From Adiantum capillus-veneris (Eukaryota > Streptophyta > Polypodiopsida > Polypodiales > Pteridaceae), in NCBI GenBank assembly GCA_014529385.2, contig CM043954.1, forward strand, positions 99,222,747 through 99,286,746: a stretch of DNA of 64,000 nucleotides, in the 5' to 3' direction. The notes beneath the pieces were generated by a model that did not search any database, was not told the DNA's origin, and saw only the letters and a program-made list of their open reading frames with translations. Position numbers and translations under genes: made by a program. Of this stretch, positions 21,297-33,385 are shown in pieces; within the stretch, counting starts at the first letter, position 1, and the number at the start of each line of letters is the position of its first letter.

Positions 21297-22583
21297 TGGA
21301 ACCCTTGTTTTCCGTGGGCTTATTATTTCTTTTAGCCCCCGTTTGGAAATTGATTCGAGAGGCCACCATAGTATGGTGTATTACCGCCGATATGGTACGT
21401 GGCCTTTGGGAGTTGACATACTCCGCCATTTCTTCGGTTAAGCCCGCACAAAATTGTTGCTTTTGCTCTCCAAAATCCAACTTTTTGAAGAGAGTGGCTT
21501 TGAGTTGTAGGTCCCAAAACTTGTCTACATATTTGTGGATGGATTCATAGGGAGAGAGCTTTAAGCTTCGCCATTCGGTGAGTACTTTGTCTTTGGCATC
21601 GTGGCCAAAAACTGCTTCATAATGGAAGCTCTTAAAGCTTTCCATGTTCGTGGAGCTTCACCGTTGGCTCGTAGGCTAGACCACCATTGCCTGTTGGACT
21701 TTTGAAAGTGCATAGCTACATGGCGTAGCTTAGAGGACTCTGGGAAACCCTCATCTCCAAACGCCGCATCAATCTGTTGGATAAAGGCCAAGACTTTGTT
21801 CGTAGCACCAAAGGTGCCATCATAGGTAAGGAAAGAGATGCTCTTCCCTCCCTCTTTGAACTTCTTTAGCTTGGATGACCTCTTCCATGCTGCATAGGAT
21901 TTCCTATGGCCTCTTCTTTTTGATGGTTCAAAGGTTGCACCATCACTTTCTTTAGAAGGTGAAGAATTTGAAGAAGGTGGAGAAGAGGGTGACCTCTTTC
22001 TCACCTTTTTCTTGTCTTGATCTTCGTCATCTTCACCATCACTTTCATAAGAGGAAGAGGATGAAGAAGATGGAGAAGAGGCTGTCCTCTTTCTCGCCTT
22101 TTTCTTCTCTTTCTTTTTATCATCCCTCTTTGAATTATGGTGTGGAGAAGAGTGTGATGGTCTTCTCCGCTTTGGTTGTGATGGAGAGTGTTTAGCCCGC
22201 CGAGGTGGTGGGCGACTCACTTCTTTCTCGTTCCTTCGGTAGAGGCTCTTGAGTTCTCCTTTGGGAAGGAGATGCATCATCAAGAAGTAAATTCTTGAGC
22301 CCTTCGTATGGATTCTCTTCTTCTTCCCGAATTGGAGAGAGACCTCTTTTGGGAGTCTCACAAGGAGGCTTCCTAGGTGTTCTCTCATCATGGTGATGAG
22401 CTTGGAGAATCCCATGAGCCGGAGCTGCCGTTGCACTTCACTTTGGAGAGATGGATTGCCCATGGCTTGTTGAAGCCTAGAAACAAGATAGTTAACAAGC
22501 ATCGGACCATCCTTAGTAGCTTGCTCATTAGCAAAATCAAAGTTATTAACATTAATTTCACTCTCTTTACTATTGTCAACCAT
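21196..22583 (-). pseudogene. gag: Chromovirus gag
   Basis: The start is the ATG at 22581-22583, matched by the ATG at 7235-7237 in the deletion copy. The N-terminal part carries an unusual basic, Ser-rich linker (about residues 130-235) in which a K-R-x-x-S-S-P-S...E-S-D-G unit is duplicated. The retrotransposon gag domain follows (S-F-L-T-Y-D-G-T, Q-W-W-S-S-L, T-W-K-A-L). Near 21620 a frameshift at a T/A run moves the continuation (D-K-V-L-T-E-W-R-S-L-K-L and onward) into another frame, ending near 21196. Confidence 0.88.
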
Positions 22584-22987
22584 TCTAACAACTTTCAGGT
22601 GTAAAATTTTTAGGTGTTCTTTGGCACTTCAAGCCCTAGTTGCTACTCCTCTTTACCCCTTTAGAAAAAACACTCAAGCTAATGTACCCGTGGCTCGAAT
22701 ACCATTAATTGCAAGGAATAGAAGAGAGGGTCTTTCAACACCAAAACAGCACCGGCTCCTGTCAAGATTCTAATAGCTCAATAGTGGTTAAGCTGTAGGC
22801 AAGCCCCATAGGACTCCGCTATTAAGACCATAGCTCTCGACGGTGATGCCCCGTTAACTGCCCGAAGGTAGGCGCACTGCAAGGCTGAAAAATCCCTATT
22901 CTACTTACTCACAAGCAATTAATAATACCAACCATTTATAGCTAGCTTGAGGACCTCCCTTCTTGAGCAAGAAAAGAGAAACCTTGT

Positions 22988-23000
22988 GCTCTGATACCAA
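22988..23000 (-). promoter_or_regulatory. Primer-binding site, initiator-Met tRNA type
   Basis: The minus strand reads TGGTATCAGAGC at 22988-22999, one base from the LTR end at 23001. This is where minus-strand DNA synthesis would begin. Confidence 0.92.
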
Positions 23001-24498
23001 TGTAACATTTAATGGCCTAAAAACTTGTGTGTAGCGGAAATTAGCATCAACATAGTGGGCATTTCATTAGAATAGATTCCTAATGAGAATTACAAGAGTG
23101 CTTGGGTGGAGAGAGCAACAAAAATCATAACACCTAGTTAGATAGCATGAACAATACTTTTAAAACAGAGAGAAATTAAGCTATTGACAACAGTTGAGGA
23201 CCGGATTTGCATGGAGCCGGTCCCCCCTCCAAAAGGCTTTGTATTATGGTTTCTCCCATCAAGAGAGACATTGTACAATACAATTCTTTGTGTTTCTTCA
23301 AGACTAGCTAGTGCAATGAAGATGAAAGCTTCATGCACTAAGCAAAACACTTAGCAAACACAACATTAATTATGCCCGGTCTCAGACCCAAGACCTCACA
23401 CACCTTCGAAGATGGTGAGAGCTAGCAGGGTATGAGAGTAGATTGAGAGGAAGAAGGAGTATCTTACGAGAAAGATGTACATCTCCTCACATAATCACTC
23501 ATATTAGCATAGCTTAGCTTAGTAATTAGCATGGTAGAGGAGATGAGCATGCATTGAAGCTTGGCTCTTCGTTGGATTTGCATCACAAATCCAAGAGATG
23601 TTGGTGTAGGACTCCCTTCTCACAAGCTTGGAGTAGGTGGTAAGCTTTCCATTAAAGCTTGAGAAGGAGAGAGAGTCTTCTTTTTTTCACACATGGGATT
23701 GTGTGAGTGTGTGTGTGATAATGCCTTGCAAAAATCAGCCCCCTCTCTCTCTTGGGTGAGCCCCCTTGCTATTTGCTCTTGCTGTCCTCCCATTGGACCT
23801 CCCTAGAGCTAGCCAATGACAATTAAGCAGCATAAGTGATAGCCTTCTGACATGGATCCCCCTTTCCCCTTTTGTGAGAGCTTAAGGTAATTTAATAATT
23901 CAACTAAACTATCATTGTACCCCTTTGCCTCCTGGCCAATAGGAATCAGGCAAGCCATTGGGCTGCTGAATGCTCATTGGACAACTTGGGAGATTGTCCA
24001 ATAGTCTTCTAGAGGACTTAATTCTCATTGGTTCTTTTATTAAGTGTTTTTAAACTAATTAAACTAGATTTACTCTAGCCTAATTCTCATTGGTCCACCT
24101 CCAAGGGCATCCAATAGAAATTGGGTACACCTTGTGGGCATCTCGGCTAGGGACCTGACATGTGTCCCTCATTCCCTTTGTGTAAAGGGAGCTTGTGTGT
24201 GTGTGTGTGTGTGGCTTTCTCTCTCATCCCCTACCTGCAAGGCTCGCCCCCTCCTAAGTAGGGATTGCAAAAGACTTTTTTGTACACACACAAAGCATCC
24301 AATTCCCCTAGGGTTGACCTTTGGACACAATCTTTGAATTTTGGAACCTTAGCATTTTGGAAGTCTTAATGAGCTGAACCTTAGGGTCTTTTTAGCCCAT
24401 TGTTGCACATGGCTCTTTTGCAGATGCCCCCCCTTTGGATCCCTATTTTCCCTCCTTTGGATCCCTACTGTGGCCGGTCTACTAGCCTTCTCTCTTTC
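23001..24498 (-). repeat. Chromovirus 5' LTR, outer end lost
   Basis: Starts TGTAACATTTAATGGCC like the 3' LTR and aligns with it to about 24498, with a small deletion between two CTAGC copies near 24485. The last 70 or so bases (ending TTATGACA in the other copies) are missing. A (GT)n run is at 24194-24213. Confidence 0.85.
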
Positions 24499-24663
24499 AA
24501 AAAACTTGAGCGCAGGACGGTGGGCTCCTATTGGGTGCCATGTCAGCACCTTCCTCGCAAGGCGTTTCCCAAAATAGACTTACGGCTACTCATGGGCGCC
24601 AGTTGTGCCATCAGCACGACTACATAGTGCGGCCAAGGTGATCCACCATAGCTATCACACATG

Positions 24664-24724
<61 letters not shown>

Positions 24725-25223
24725 TTTATGTCTCCAAATGGGGGTGCCCACTTTGGCCTTATACAATGCGTGTGCGGCCACTTGTTGTGCATGTGGGACC
24801 AAGTTGGGCACCACGTGGTGGACCCTCATTGATTGAGCTTCAAAATCTTCCCAAGGTGCTCAGAAGGTCACCAAATCTCCTTCAAAAACTTCAAACCCCC
24901 CTCCATTTTTTTCATATCTTTCACAGTCTGCCAATTCTATCCCACAACTTCTATTGCCGGTCCATAATACCCCATTTGCAGAACGGGTCCCCGACCTCGT
25001 CTTTGGCAAGCACCGTCGTTTTTGTGAAATTTTTGGACACCCCAAATGATGCGATCAAAACGGAAAAATTTCATCTGCTACCATGCCGCCTCCTACTTGC
25101 ACCAACTTCAACATGCCATATTTTACTGATCTGGAGTCCATTTGATGTGCTGTAACTTCCAACTAGCTCCATACACTGCATAGAATGCATACATTTCCTA
25201 GAGAGGATCGGATGGAGGGGGCC
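24499..25223. other. Spacer with (CT)n microsatellite, no gene
   Basis: A CT repeat fills 24666-24720. The rest shows no supported coding frame. It lies between the truncated chromovirus LTR and the next LTR element. Confidence 0.7.
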
Positions 25224-26158
25224 TGTTGGGTATTCCATCGTTGCAATAGCTCCAATGACCAACAAAATTATCAATCCAGAGGGATTAGCTACCCGGCTAG
25301 CGCATGGAAACACTCACATGGTTAGTGAGCTAATCGTGGCAACACAAATGGTTAACTCTATGAGGTGAGCTTCTCGGCCTATGGAGGAGCAAAGCCGCAA
25401 TGAAGGGCAATCTTCATATCCACTTTTCTCCACCTCCAATCAACACAATCACACACACTACGATTGCAAGACGCACACAACACTAATCCTATCATGCAAC
25501 ACACTAATCACAAGCACACACACATAGATCTATCGAGCACCACACTCCAATCAAACCTACATACACACACAAGCAAAAGAGGGCAATCACACAAGATTAG
25601 AGAGGGATTAACCAATAATTAGTTAAGATCTAGTTAATCTAAGCATCATAGGCAATCATAAAAGGTAAGAGAGAGGCATAGTGAGAGAGAATGAATCATT
25701 GATTAGTGTTAATCAAGTCTCATGAGCAAGAAGAAGCTGAAGGACTCCATAGACACACACCTCAAGAGCTCTCACCAAAGAGTGCTCTCAACAATTGCCC
25801 TGAGAACCCTAATTTATTTTACACTCTGCCTTATATACCTAGGTTAAAAATATGCAATGTCCGGGCGCCCAAGGTCTTTAGGACTCACCACTTACCGAAC
25901 TATAGCCTATGCACAATAAGTGACCTATTCTTTACAACTTGGAACTCCCATTGAGTCCGTAAACATTAAAATATTACAATGGCTTGAAATGATACGGGAA
26001 TTTACAATACGTGACCATTTTGGAAAAACATGGAAAATGTGTAACTCCAATCTTTACTGCTTCTTTGCATTCATCCTCGATGTGCATTTGTATGTCTTCG
26101 GTTGTTAGCAGCTTCTGTTAACTGACGTTGACTCAGTTAACATTCTCCCCCTTCCTAG
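25224..26158 (-). repeat. 3' LTR (919 bp) with adjoining polypurine tract
   Basis: LTR 25224-26142; tract 26143-26158. The minus strand has a TATA-like GGTATATAAGGC around 25830-25845, also present in the other LTR, suggesting the promoter. By eye the two LTRs are around nine-tenths identical. Confidence 0.85.
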
Positions 26159-28250
26159 TTTAGTGCCCGTCCTCGGGCAGTGTTGAAAGGTGTCCATGGA
26201 GGCTATGGAAGGTTTTTGATTGGTTGTTGATGGGCTGATTGTCTTTGTTTGTCGTTGGATGTGTTGATGAGGTTAAATTTGTTGCAGCATCTTCATTGGT
26301 CCGAATATGTATGATGTGAGAGATGATGTTGCATTTGTTTGTTGTAATAGCATAATGATGAGGCTGATGTTTATTTATAATAAGTATGTACAAGGGAAGT
26401 AGAATGATGGGGTTCTAAATTAGGGTCGAATACCTGGATGACCAAAGGAAAAAAACCCAGCGGAAAAAAAGTGCCTTTGGGATACGTGCATTATTGGAGT
26501 ACTTATTAGCATGAGAAATATTAATAAAGTACTCAAAGAATTATTTGCTGACTCATATATGGAATTTACAAAGGGAGAAAATATGAAAGGGTAGCATGAT
26601 GGAACATTGATTTTCCTGTTCTAGTCCACTCAAGGTGCATAGGTGGAAGCTAAAAAGAGTGTTTAATGCATTTGTCCAATAATGGGACATCCTATTTATG
26701 CATACACAAAAATGCATGGGAAACAATATGCTGTGCAAGAAAGATTTTGAGGGGTTCTTCAAAAAGATGGTGTAGCTATAAAAACATATAACATGGCTTT
26801 GCAAGCTGGCACCCCTTTAAGAATGGTTTTCGTTGACGAGGATATGTGCTCTCATCTTACTGTGTACTGTGCGTGAGTGTTGGACTCTACTACACTCCAC
26901 CAATTGTAAGTTAATAGACTTCGGCTCTTATGCTCATCTCATCTAGCATGAGCGACATGACTTTAGATATGCTCAACTCTTCCAGCTTGAGCTTAAGCCT
27001 AATAACTATGACTCTTAGCACAAAGTTTAATATGACTTGAAGCTTTGGGACTAATGCTTTGCTCATTTTATGGCTCAGTAGCCCGACTTTGACTATGCCA
27101 AAGAGTGTTTTTTACACCCTGGCGACTTGATTTTTCACATTCTTGTGCTTACTACAAACATTTCTTCACGTAAAAGTAAGCTTGAATCCTCAAAAAGAGG
27201 ATTAGTGAAGGACCAAGTTGGCATTGAAGGTTTCTTTTGCCATACCTGTTTTATTATCTTTGAATCTGCATTCACATTGGTTGTGTTGTCCTTCTTTGAC
27301 TATGAAGACTCCATTATTTGTTTGATTCTCCAATTGGGCCTGTTGTAAGGAGTCTTTGATGTTGTTGTAGGCCTTTGTTCACTGTCGACATTTGGCTTTT
27401 GACTAGGAGCATTGGAAGACTTAGGAATCCAAATCTTTTGATGAACTTTGTAACTCCTTTGTTGACTTTGCTTCGCTTTAGGTCCTGTTGAGTTCTTGAG
27501 ATCTTCATGCAGGTCTGGTGTAGTTGCAGCTGGCTTTTGGTTGACTGGTAGCCAAATCTTTGTATAGCCTGTGTAGAATCAATGTCCAAGAGGAAGATTC
27601 TTTGAGATCCGTCTCTTTTCTGTATCCTCTTGAGAGTTGTGGTTGACTTTACCATCTTTCAATGTTGCTTTTTTGTTAACCTGCTCCTAGGACATTGTCG
27701 AGGTTGATACCTTGTGGGTCTTCTTTCCCGGGAGGGACTTGAAGTTACTTCATATGCTCTAACCTGCAATTTTGGTACCCATTTCTGTCTATTACCTCCA
27801 TAATACTCCTCTTCCTTTAAGATCCACTATGATGCTATCCATCCCATGTGTTTGTCGTTCAATGTTGATTTCCTATCCTTAATCCAAATCGGATCATTGA
27901 CTTTGACGAAATTGCTCGGAACAAACACTTGCTTGACTTTCCTTTGCTTTCTTGAGTACTTTGGCTGATATATATTTACTTTTCTGGGTGTCTCCTGAGA
28001 GGGTTCAGTTAGGTCAGCAATTGACTTGAAGTTTTGAAAGCTTGACTAGCTTGAAGAAGCTGATCCATGAGGGTTCTTTGATGTAGAGGCATATAATGTC
28101 ACACCTTCTTTGCTAATCAATGGAGGGTCCACTTTAGCTTTACCTTTGTCTGCAAGATTTTTCTTTCATTCTTGTGACTTCTGCAACTCCGAATCTAGCA
28201 TTAATAATACTTGTAAATGTTGTCGGCTACCTCTTGCAAAAGAGAGTATT
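26159..28250 (-). pseudogene. Decayed 3' coding region, W-(I/L/V)-P motifs
   Basis: Protein-like frames on the minus strand are broken often. Recognisable pieces are K-V-N-I-Y-Q-P-K-Y, N-D-P-I-W-I-K-D, and three related motifs R-Q-K-W-V-P-K, T-K-I-W-L-P-V and Q-K-I-W-I-P-K at about 27755, 27555 and 27435. Near the 3' end the frame reads L-S-T-L-P-E-D-G-H just before the polypurine tract. I recognise no catalytic domain. A purine-rich tail around 26440-26480 is shared with 45260-45300 of another element. Confidence 0.45.
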
Positions 28251-29600
28251 AGCATTTTATCTTCTTTGTAGGCCTTGTGTTGGTCTAACCACTAATGTCC
28301 AATGATGACATCGCAAGCATTTCCTTTGAAGGCTTCACCTGAAACTTTACCTGGTCTTCATGATTTTGGATGCTAAGGGTAGCAGCCATCTCTTTTTGAC
28401 ATGTAGCCTTACCCATGATTTTTCTGTTACCTGGCTTGTCCTGAGTAATCTCTAGAATACTTTGGATGTTGTTTGCAACCATATTGCAATTTGCTTCATC
28501 TAACACTTGCTCCTTTTGTACTGCTGAGAACTACAACTATTCTCATTGCTAGTTCTACTGAAGATCTTTTTCCTGACTTTGCCATGGTCTCATCTTGATC
28601 TAACTTTATCTCTATGGAGGGTTTCATCGGTTGATTCAACTACTAGCAATGAGTGATTGATCTTCAGACTTCCTATTGATTCCTGGTTGTCTGCAACCTT
28701 GTTCTTCTTAACTTCTGGTTTTGATGGCATTCTCTACTCAATAGCTTCTATGGTTGCTCTTTGTTCTGTTTGATTTGCACTTGCTATTGCCGAATTTGCT
28801 TTAAGCTTTTCTAAAGTTCTGCTCGATGGAGATAAATCATCTTCAATAAGATCTTCCATTTGAATTGTACTTGAGGACTTTGTACTGTCGTCCGTGGGAT
28901 CATTGTTGGTCTTCATTCTTGGCTGTCTGTGATGACTCTATCATGTTTACATTTCGTATCTCTGACATCTTCTGAGACATTGGCATTCCCATGACGTTGT
29001 CATCTGGCATATCTTTTGCTGTGATCACATGGAATTGAGCTATGATGATCTGTGAACTTACTTCAATGGTGGTGGAAATGATTCCCCAGCATTCGGCTCG
29101 TTTGTTTCTTGATATGCTCACAAATTCAGGAGTATATTCCAGCTGTGGTTGGCCACATATTTTCCAAGTGCAAAAAGACATGAGGTTCTTATCTTACTGA
29201 AAATCAAGCTTTACTTCTCTTGACATCTTTTCTTTGTTTTCACCAACAATGTTGCACTTGATCTTCCCAGGATTTCTTTTTGTATTGATTGATTCTATTG
29301 TGGCAGTGTCCTGGGTTGAGCTTTTTCTACATTTTCTTTGCTTTGACCACGTGCTTCAATAAATGTTGGCTCCATTGGTTGTAATACTGCACTATTTTTC
29401 AATTGTTGAGCATTGTCTACTTGCATCTGGTTAACCTTTGATCTGAGAAGATCCATTGTACTTTCTGGCAGTATTTGTCTCTTTAGAGGAGATTTTGGTG
29501 ATGACCTTTGTGTATCTTTTTGGACTTACTTCAGTAGGTCCATCCATGTGGGTTTGTACAAGATCATGACCTTGTTGATATTCGCTACCATGTGCATCTT
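28250..29600 (-). pseudogene. Two protease-like segments
   Basis: One segment, around 28960-29110, reads T-I-E-V-S-S-Q-I-I-I-A-Q-F-H-V and M-P-D-D-N-V-M-G-M-P, like the second half of a retropepsin. A second, around 28270-28510, has L-D-E-A-N-C-N-M-V (a position where D-S/T-G-A is expected) and, after a frameshift, C-D-V-I-I-G-H-stop-W-L-D-Q-H, again like the end of a retropepsin. Between them is an acidic linker (28734-28916). The active-site triplet is not canonical in either. A tandem arrangement is inferred from order only. Confidence 0.45.
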
Positions 29601-31040
29601 GATATGCATATGTAAGCTTGGTCACATGTCATTGTTGGTTTTGTCAATTTTTGACTTTGATTGGTGGAGATTAGCTGAAACTTTTGTCCCTGATGATCTT
29701 CATAGAGGTATTTGTCTGCTGCTGATTCTGATGGAACTTGGGTCAATTGTAAACTTCCAACAACCATATGATCTTTCAATGGTTTTTGCTTGGAAGGGGT
29801 CTCTTGGCTAGAGGCTCTAGGACTTCTAATTGGTGTAGCATTTCCTGGTACATAAGATAAACCTAATGGATTTGCAACTCCCCCCTTCCTAGGGTGATCT
29901 CTATAGCCTGCTTCATTGTAAGAGTTCAAAGTTGTTTGGCTCTGTTTTATTCTCACCTTCTGGGATTGTGAAGGTACACTTTGGGTAGCACTGTTGACAT
30001 TTGGCATCTGTAAACCTTCTACATAGTTTCCGTATCTCCTTGAAACATGACAAATTATTCCACAAGTCAAGCTGTAGATAGCATTGTCTTTTCCCTGATA
30101 TTTGTTATCCCATGGGTCTCCTATGATATGAGCTTCTGTGATTTGAAGACCTAAGGCATCATTTATGCTAGACTCTCGTCTATATCTATGATTGTTTCGA
30201 TCGAAGTATATGCTTGTTTGGTCACAACATCAAAGATTGATTTCCAATGGAGGAGAATTTGGCTCTGAACAAATTTCTGAGTTCACTCGGTTAATATCCT
30301 TCAAATCTAGAGAGGATGGGCTATAATATATTTTTTCCTCTAAAATGAACCATCCTTTTTGATCTATCACTGGATGCACTTCTATGAGTTTGTATGTAGG
30401 CTGTTCAAACACAGGTTGATCCTTTTTGTACAGTTTTCCTTTTTGGTCTACATAGTGTGCATATAAATTATGGGTGCCATACAATGCTAACATCATTCGG
30501 TTTGATGTGTCCCTTAAACTCGTGACTGATTGCACACTTGTGGAATTGGATGCAGAATAATTTGCAAACCTAACAGTTTTTTCCACCTTTGGTGATATCT
30601 CAATACCTTTACTAAATTCATGCAAGAATTTTTTGTTCATAGAATCAATTTTAAGCTTTTCAGGTGTCTATGCATCTTTATGTTGACTTTGAACTTGCAG
30701 TGCTTTTACTGGTGCTTCTAATGGTAATGCAGAATCATCTGATTTCATCAAAAGTGACAAGTTAAATGCACTTACATTGAGATTCGCATTTTCGATTTTC
30801 TTTGTATCTTGCTTGGTAGTTGATGTATCCCTGTTGTCTGGATTTCTTGGACAATCTTTAGCAAAATGTCCGCCTTTTCTTCCACAATCTGAGCAATACG
30901 CCATGAGTGGTGGTATTTCAACTGGCTCTATCATGTCAAGCTCTTCCTGAGAAGTTTTTGTTTTTGTGCTTGCCAAATTGTTGGCTTCTTCTTTCAAAAC
31001 ACTGAGCATCAAGCTATAGACAGTCTTTGACTTGGTTCTC
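29585..31040 (-). pseudogene. Gag-like protein with CCHC knuckle, main frame
   Basis: A single minus-strand frame runs from about 31040 to 29585 with only two internal stops (at 30668 and 30230). It starts with V-Y-S-L-M-L-S-V-L-K-E-E and carries a zinc-knuckle-like C-S-D-C-G-R-K-G-G-H-F-A-K-D-C (CX2CX5HX4C, one residue longer than usual) near 30860-30900. Further on are motifs of the form Y-x-D-x2-G-x2-Y/F (N-L-Y-A-H-Y-V-D-Q-K-G-K-L-Y and Y-L-Y-E-D-H-Q-G-Q-K-F), also present in the neighbouring frame. Position right after the leader supports a gag role; the module content is not that of any gag I know. Confidence 0.6.
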
Positions 31041-31455
31041 CAATTAGATTGGCTTCAATTGGTTGATCTGTTGGATCTTGTAATTCTGGTTCTCGACTAT
31101 AGATCTGACCACTGTAATCCATGTACAATGACCCTGATTGCATATGCACCAAATAGATGCTTTGATGGCCTGTGCAGATTTTTGGATAAACACTTGGGTC
31201 AATTTTTTGCACTTCTATCTGCACTTCATCTTTAAGCTTGCAATACCTGGCTCCACTTAAGTCTGTGAACATCTGGGAGTTCTCTGAATCTGGATTTACT
31301 CTCATCAATAGGATCTTGGCTCCCGTGTTGCTTTTGCTGCTCATAAGATACCTATGACCTTCTAAATCTGCATATAACACTTTATCTCCATTGTAGCCAT
31401 AAAGCTGTAAGATTTGCTCTGTTGAACTTGAACTCTTGGCTCGATTTGAGTCCAT
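31009..31455 (-). CDS. N-terminal gag-like frame with Y-x-D-x2-G modules
   Basis: A 148-codon frame starting at ATG 31453-31455. It is probably the N-terminal part of the gag-like protein, separated from the rest by a frameshift near 31040. It contains three copies of a short module: V-L-Y-A-D-L-E-G-H-R-Y, M-F-T-D-L-S-G-A-R-Y and S-L-Y-M-D-Y-S-G-Q-I-Y (about residues 26-36, 63-72 and 112-122). The frame is clean, but the downstream break makes a complete protein unlikely. Confidence 0.55.
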   Translation of the reverse strand: MDSNRAKSSSSTEQILQLYGYNGDKVLYADLEGHRYLMSSKSNTGAKILLMRVNPDSENSQMFTDLSGARYCKLKDEVQIEVQKIDPSVYPKICTGHQSIYLVHMQSGSLYMDYSGQIYSREPELQDPTDQPIEANLIGEPSQRLSIA

Positions 31456-31849
31456 TTTGGTTTAATCCACAAAAACTGTCAATTGGTTGAATTTGGTGTT
31501 GATTAGCACAATTTTTGTTGCTCGTTTAAGCCTAATTTGCAATCACATGTGAGTCGTGCCCCTATTCGTTCAATTCGAAGCTAATTTGTAGCGCAATTAC
31601 TCGCACTAGCCAATTTCTAGCATGTAAAATTTTTAAAATTTGACTACCGCTCAACTGCTTTGAGTTTGTCAATTTCTTGCTTCTTTCAGCTGATCTCATT
31701 GTCTTTTGCACGGTCTGCTCGGTTTACGGCTCTTTTAGCTTTTTCGCGTTTGTTCAGTTTGCGATACACTACTTCCCGGCATTGATTTTTGCTTTTCTAA
31801 CGCTTTATGACTCATTCAAGTTTTTTCTGGCACTTCTGGTGACTTTCTT

Positions 31850-32329
31850 TTTTATTTTTCTAAATTGTTTGTGAAATTTTGACTTTTCTTAATTTTCTGA
31901 TATGTTTATAATTTTTTGTGATTTTTTTTGGGGAAAGTTTTGATTTTTTATGATTTTTTTGAGATTTTTATTTATTTTGATTTTTTCGTACAATTTTGGA
32001 TTTTTTGTGAGTCTTTTACTATTTTTGCGATTTTTCTAATTTTTTTAGAATTTCATGTGAGCTGTTATGATTTTTTTACTATTTTTATGATTTATTTGTG
32101 AGATTTTTGGGTTTTTAAAGAATCTTTGTGAATTTTGTTTTTTCATGAATTTTCTAAGAGGTTTTTAAATTTTTATGAGTTTTTTGATTTTATGGTGATT
32201 TTTTTGATCAATTTTGAATTTTTCTAGATTTTTCCTATTTGTTTAGAATTTTTTAAACTCTTTTTTGAAATTTTTATGATTTTCTATGTGATTTTTTTTT
32301 GGTGAATTTTATATATATATATGCGCGCG

Positions 32330-32378
<49 letters not shown>

Positions 32379-32520
32379 TCTTTAAAAAAAAATAAGTTTT
32401 CTATTTTTTTAATTTTCTGACTTTTTTAATTATTTTCTATTGGGTTTTGAATTATTTTATTGTTTTTATGATTTTTAATGGTTTTTTTGATAATTTTTTT
32501 TAAACTTATATACAAATTAA
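31850..32520. repeat. T-rich tract with compound microsatellite
   Basis: Long T-rich sequence with recurring TTTTTATGATTTTTT-like words. At 32310-32378 it holds (AT)n, (GC)n and (AC)n in succession. The following 32520-32660 is rich in GAAATGAAAT words. Together they form low-complexity leader sequence of the LTR element, strongly strand-asymmetric. Confidence 0.85.
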
Positions 32521-32957
32521 TGAAATAAAATTGAGAAAAAAAAAGAAAATGAAATTTAAAGGGAAAGAAAACGAAATGAAATGGAATTAAAATGAAATCG
32601 AAACAAAATGAAATGAATCAATAAACATGAAATTGAAATAAAATGAAATGAACCAATACAAAAGTCAATGATACAATAAAAAGAAAAAGGCTAAAGACAA
32701 AAGGCTCCATAGCCTTTTTTTCCAGAAAATTATAATGTCTTCTTGTAGCGACGTTGTCGAGAAATTTGCGTTCTTGCCAGGAAAGCACCGGGCTTATGGC
32801 TGTGAGAGTTTGTGAGAGAACTCAACAAAAACTATATGAAGGAGTTAAACCATAGATGCCATGAAGACTAGGGTTTGGAAAGAAGTGAAATCAAAGAAAA
32901 CTCACTCTTTCTCTCTTGCACTCACACACACACAAAGAAAGAACGCAAAAGAGAATG

Positions 32958-33385
32958 TCAAAACAATACGAAGATGAAAACATCAAGGCTATGGTCATAT
33001 CGTATCATGGGTAATATGAAAGGGTTAATGGATGAGTTAATGGCATTCAATCTTAGCTGACCAAATAGGCTACGAATTGTTCTTTGGAATTGTAGTTTTG
33101 TGCTTACTATAATATAGATATTTTGTTTAGTGATTGGGATTAATTGTGTGTACAAATCCTCTTGGCTCATAGCAAGATAACTACGCTTACATCAAAAGAA
33201 AAATTATAGTCTATGAGAGGTAGTATGATGGGATCCGGTGATAGAAGTATTTCATTGAGCCTTTCAGGGCCGAAGAGAAACACTATACGTTGTTGAAAGT
33301 GTATTTTACGGCTAATCCATACGTTAATTCTAATAGATCGTACAGAGTGAAAGCGATAGAAATGATCATCATGTGGGTTATTCAT
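32958..33385 (-). CDS. Pair of related small ORFs
   Basis: Two adjacent minus-strand frames, 33385-33167 (72 codons) and 33170-32958 (70 codons), overlap by ATGA. Their products share F-Q-x5-L-F-G-x2-R-L-N-x-I and I-L-P-x-I-x-Y-x2-S-x-D-V in the same order and spacing, with roughly half the residues identical over 38 positions. The underlying DNA is a tandem duplication that is about equally diverged. I do not recognise the family. The pair lies in the leader of the 25-36 kb element, next to an LTR-like repeat. Whether it is translated is unknown. Confidence 0.4.

Larger units (their letters stand above)
15717..24498 (-). mobile_element. Ty3/gypsy chromovirus, main copy
   Basis: The minus-strand element is bounded by LTRs at 15717-17297 (3') and 23001-24498 (5', lacking about its outer 70 bp). 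The internal order is PBS, gag, CCHC, protease, RT, RNase H, integrase, chromodomain. All genes show frameshifts or stops. The chromodomain at the integrase C-terminus marks it as a chromovirus, a group whose chromodomain can direct insertion to particular chromatin. The truncated 5' LTR prevents a target-duplication check. Confidence 0.92.

Noticed and set aside
31677-31874. Hydrophobic 65-codon frame resembling a membrane protein
   Set aside because: T-rich DNA gives Phe/Leu-rich frames automatically; it leads straight into a low-complexity T tract.
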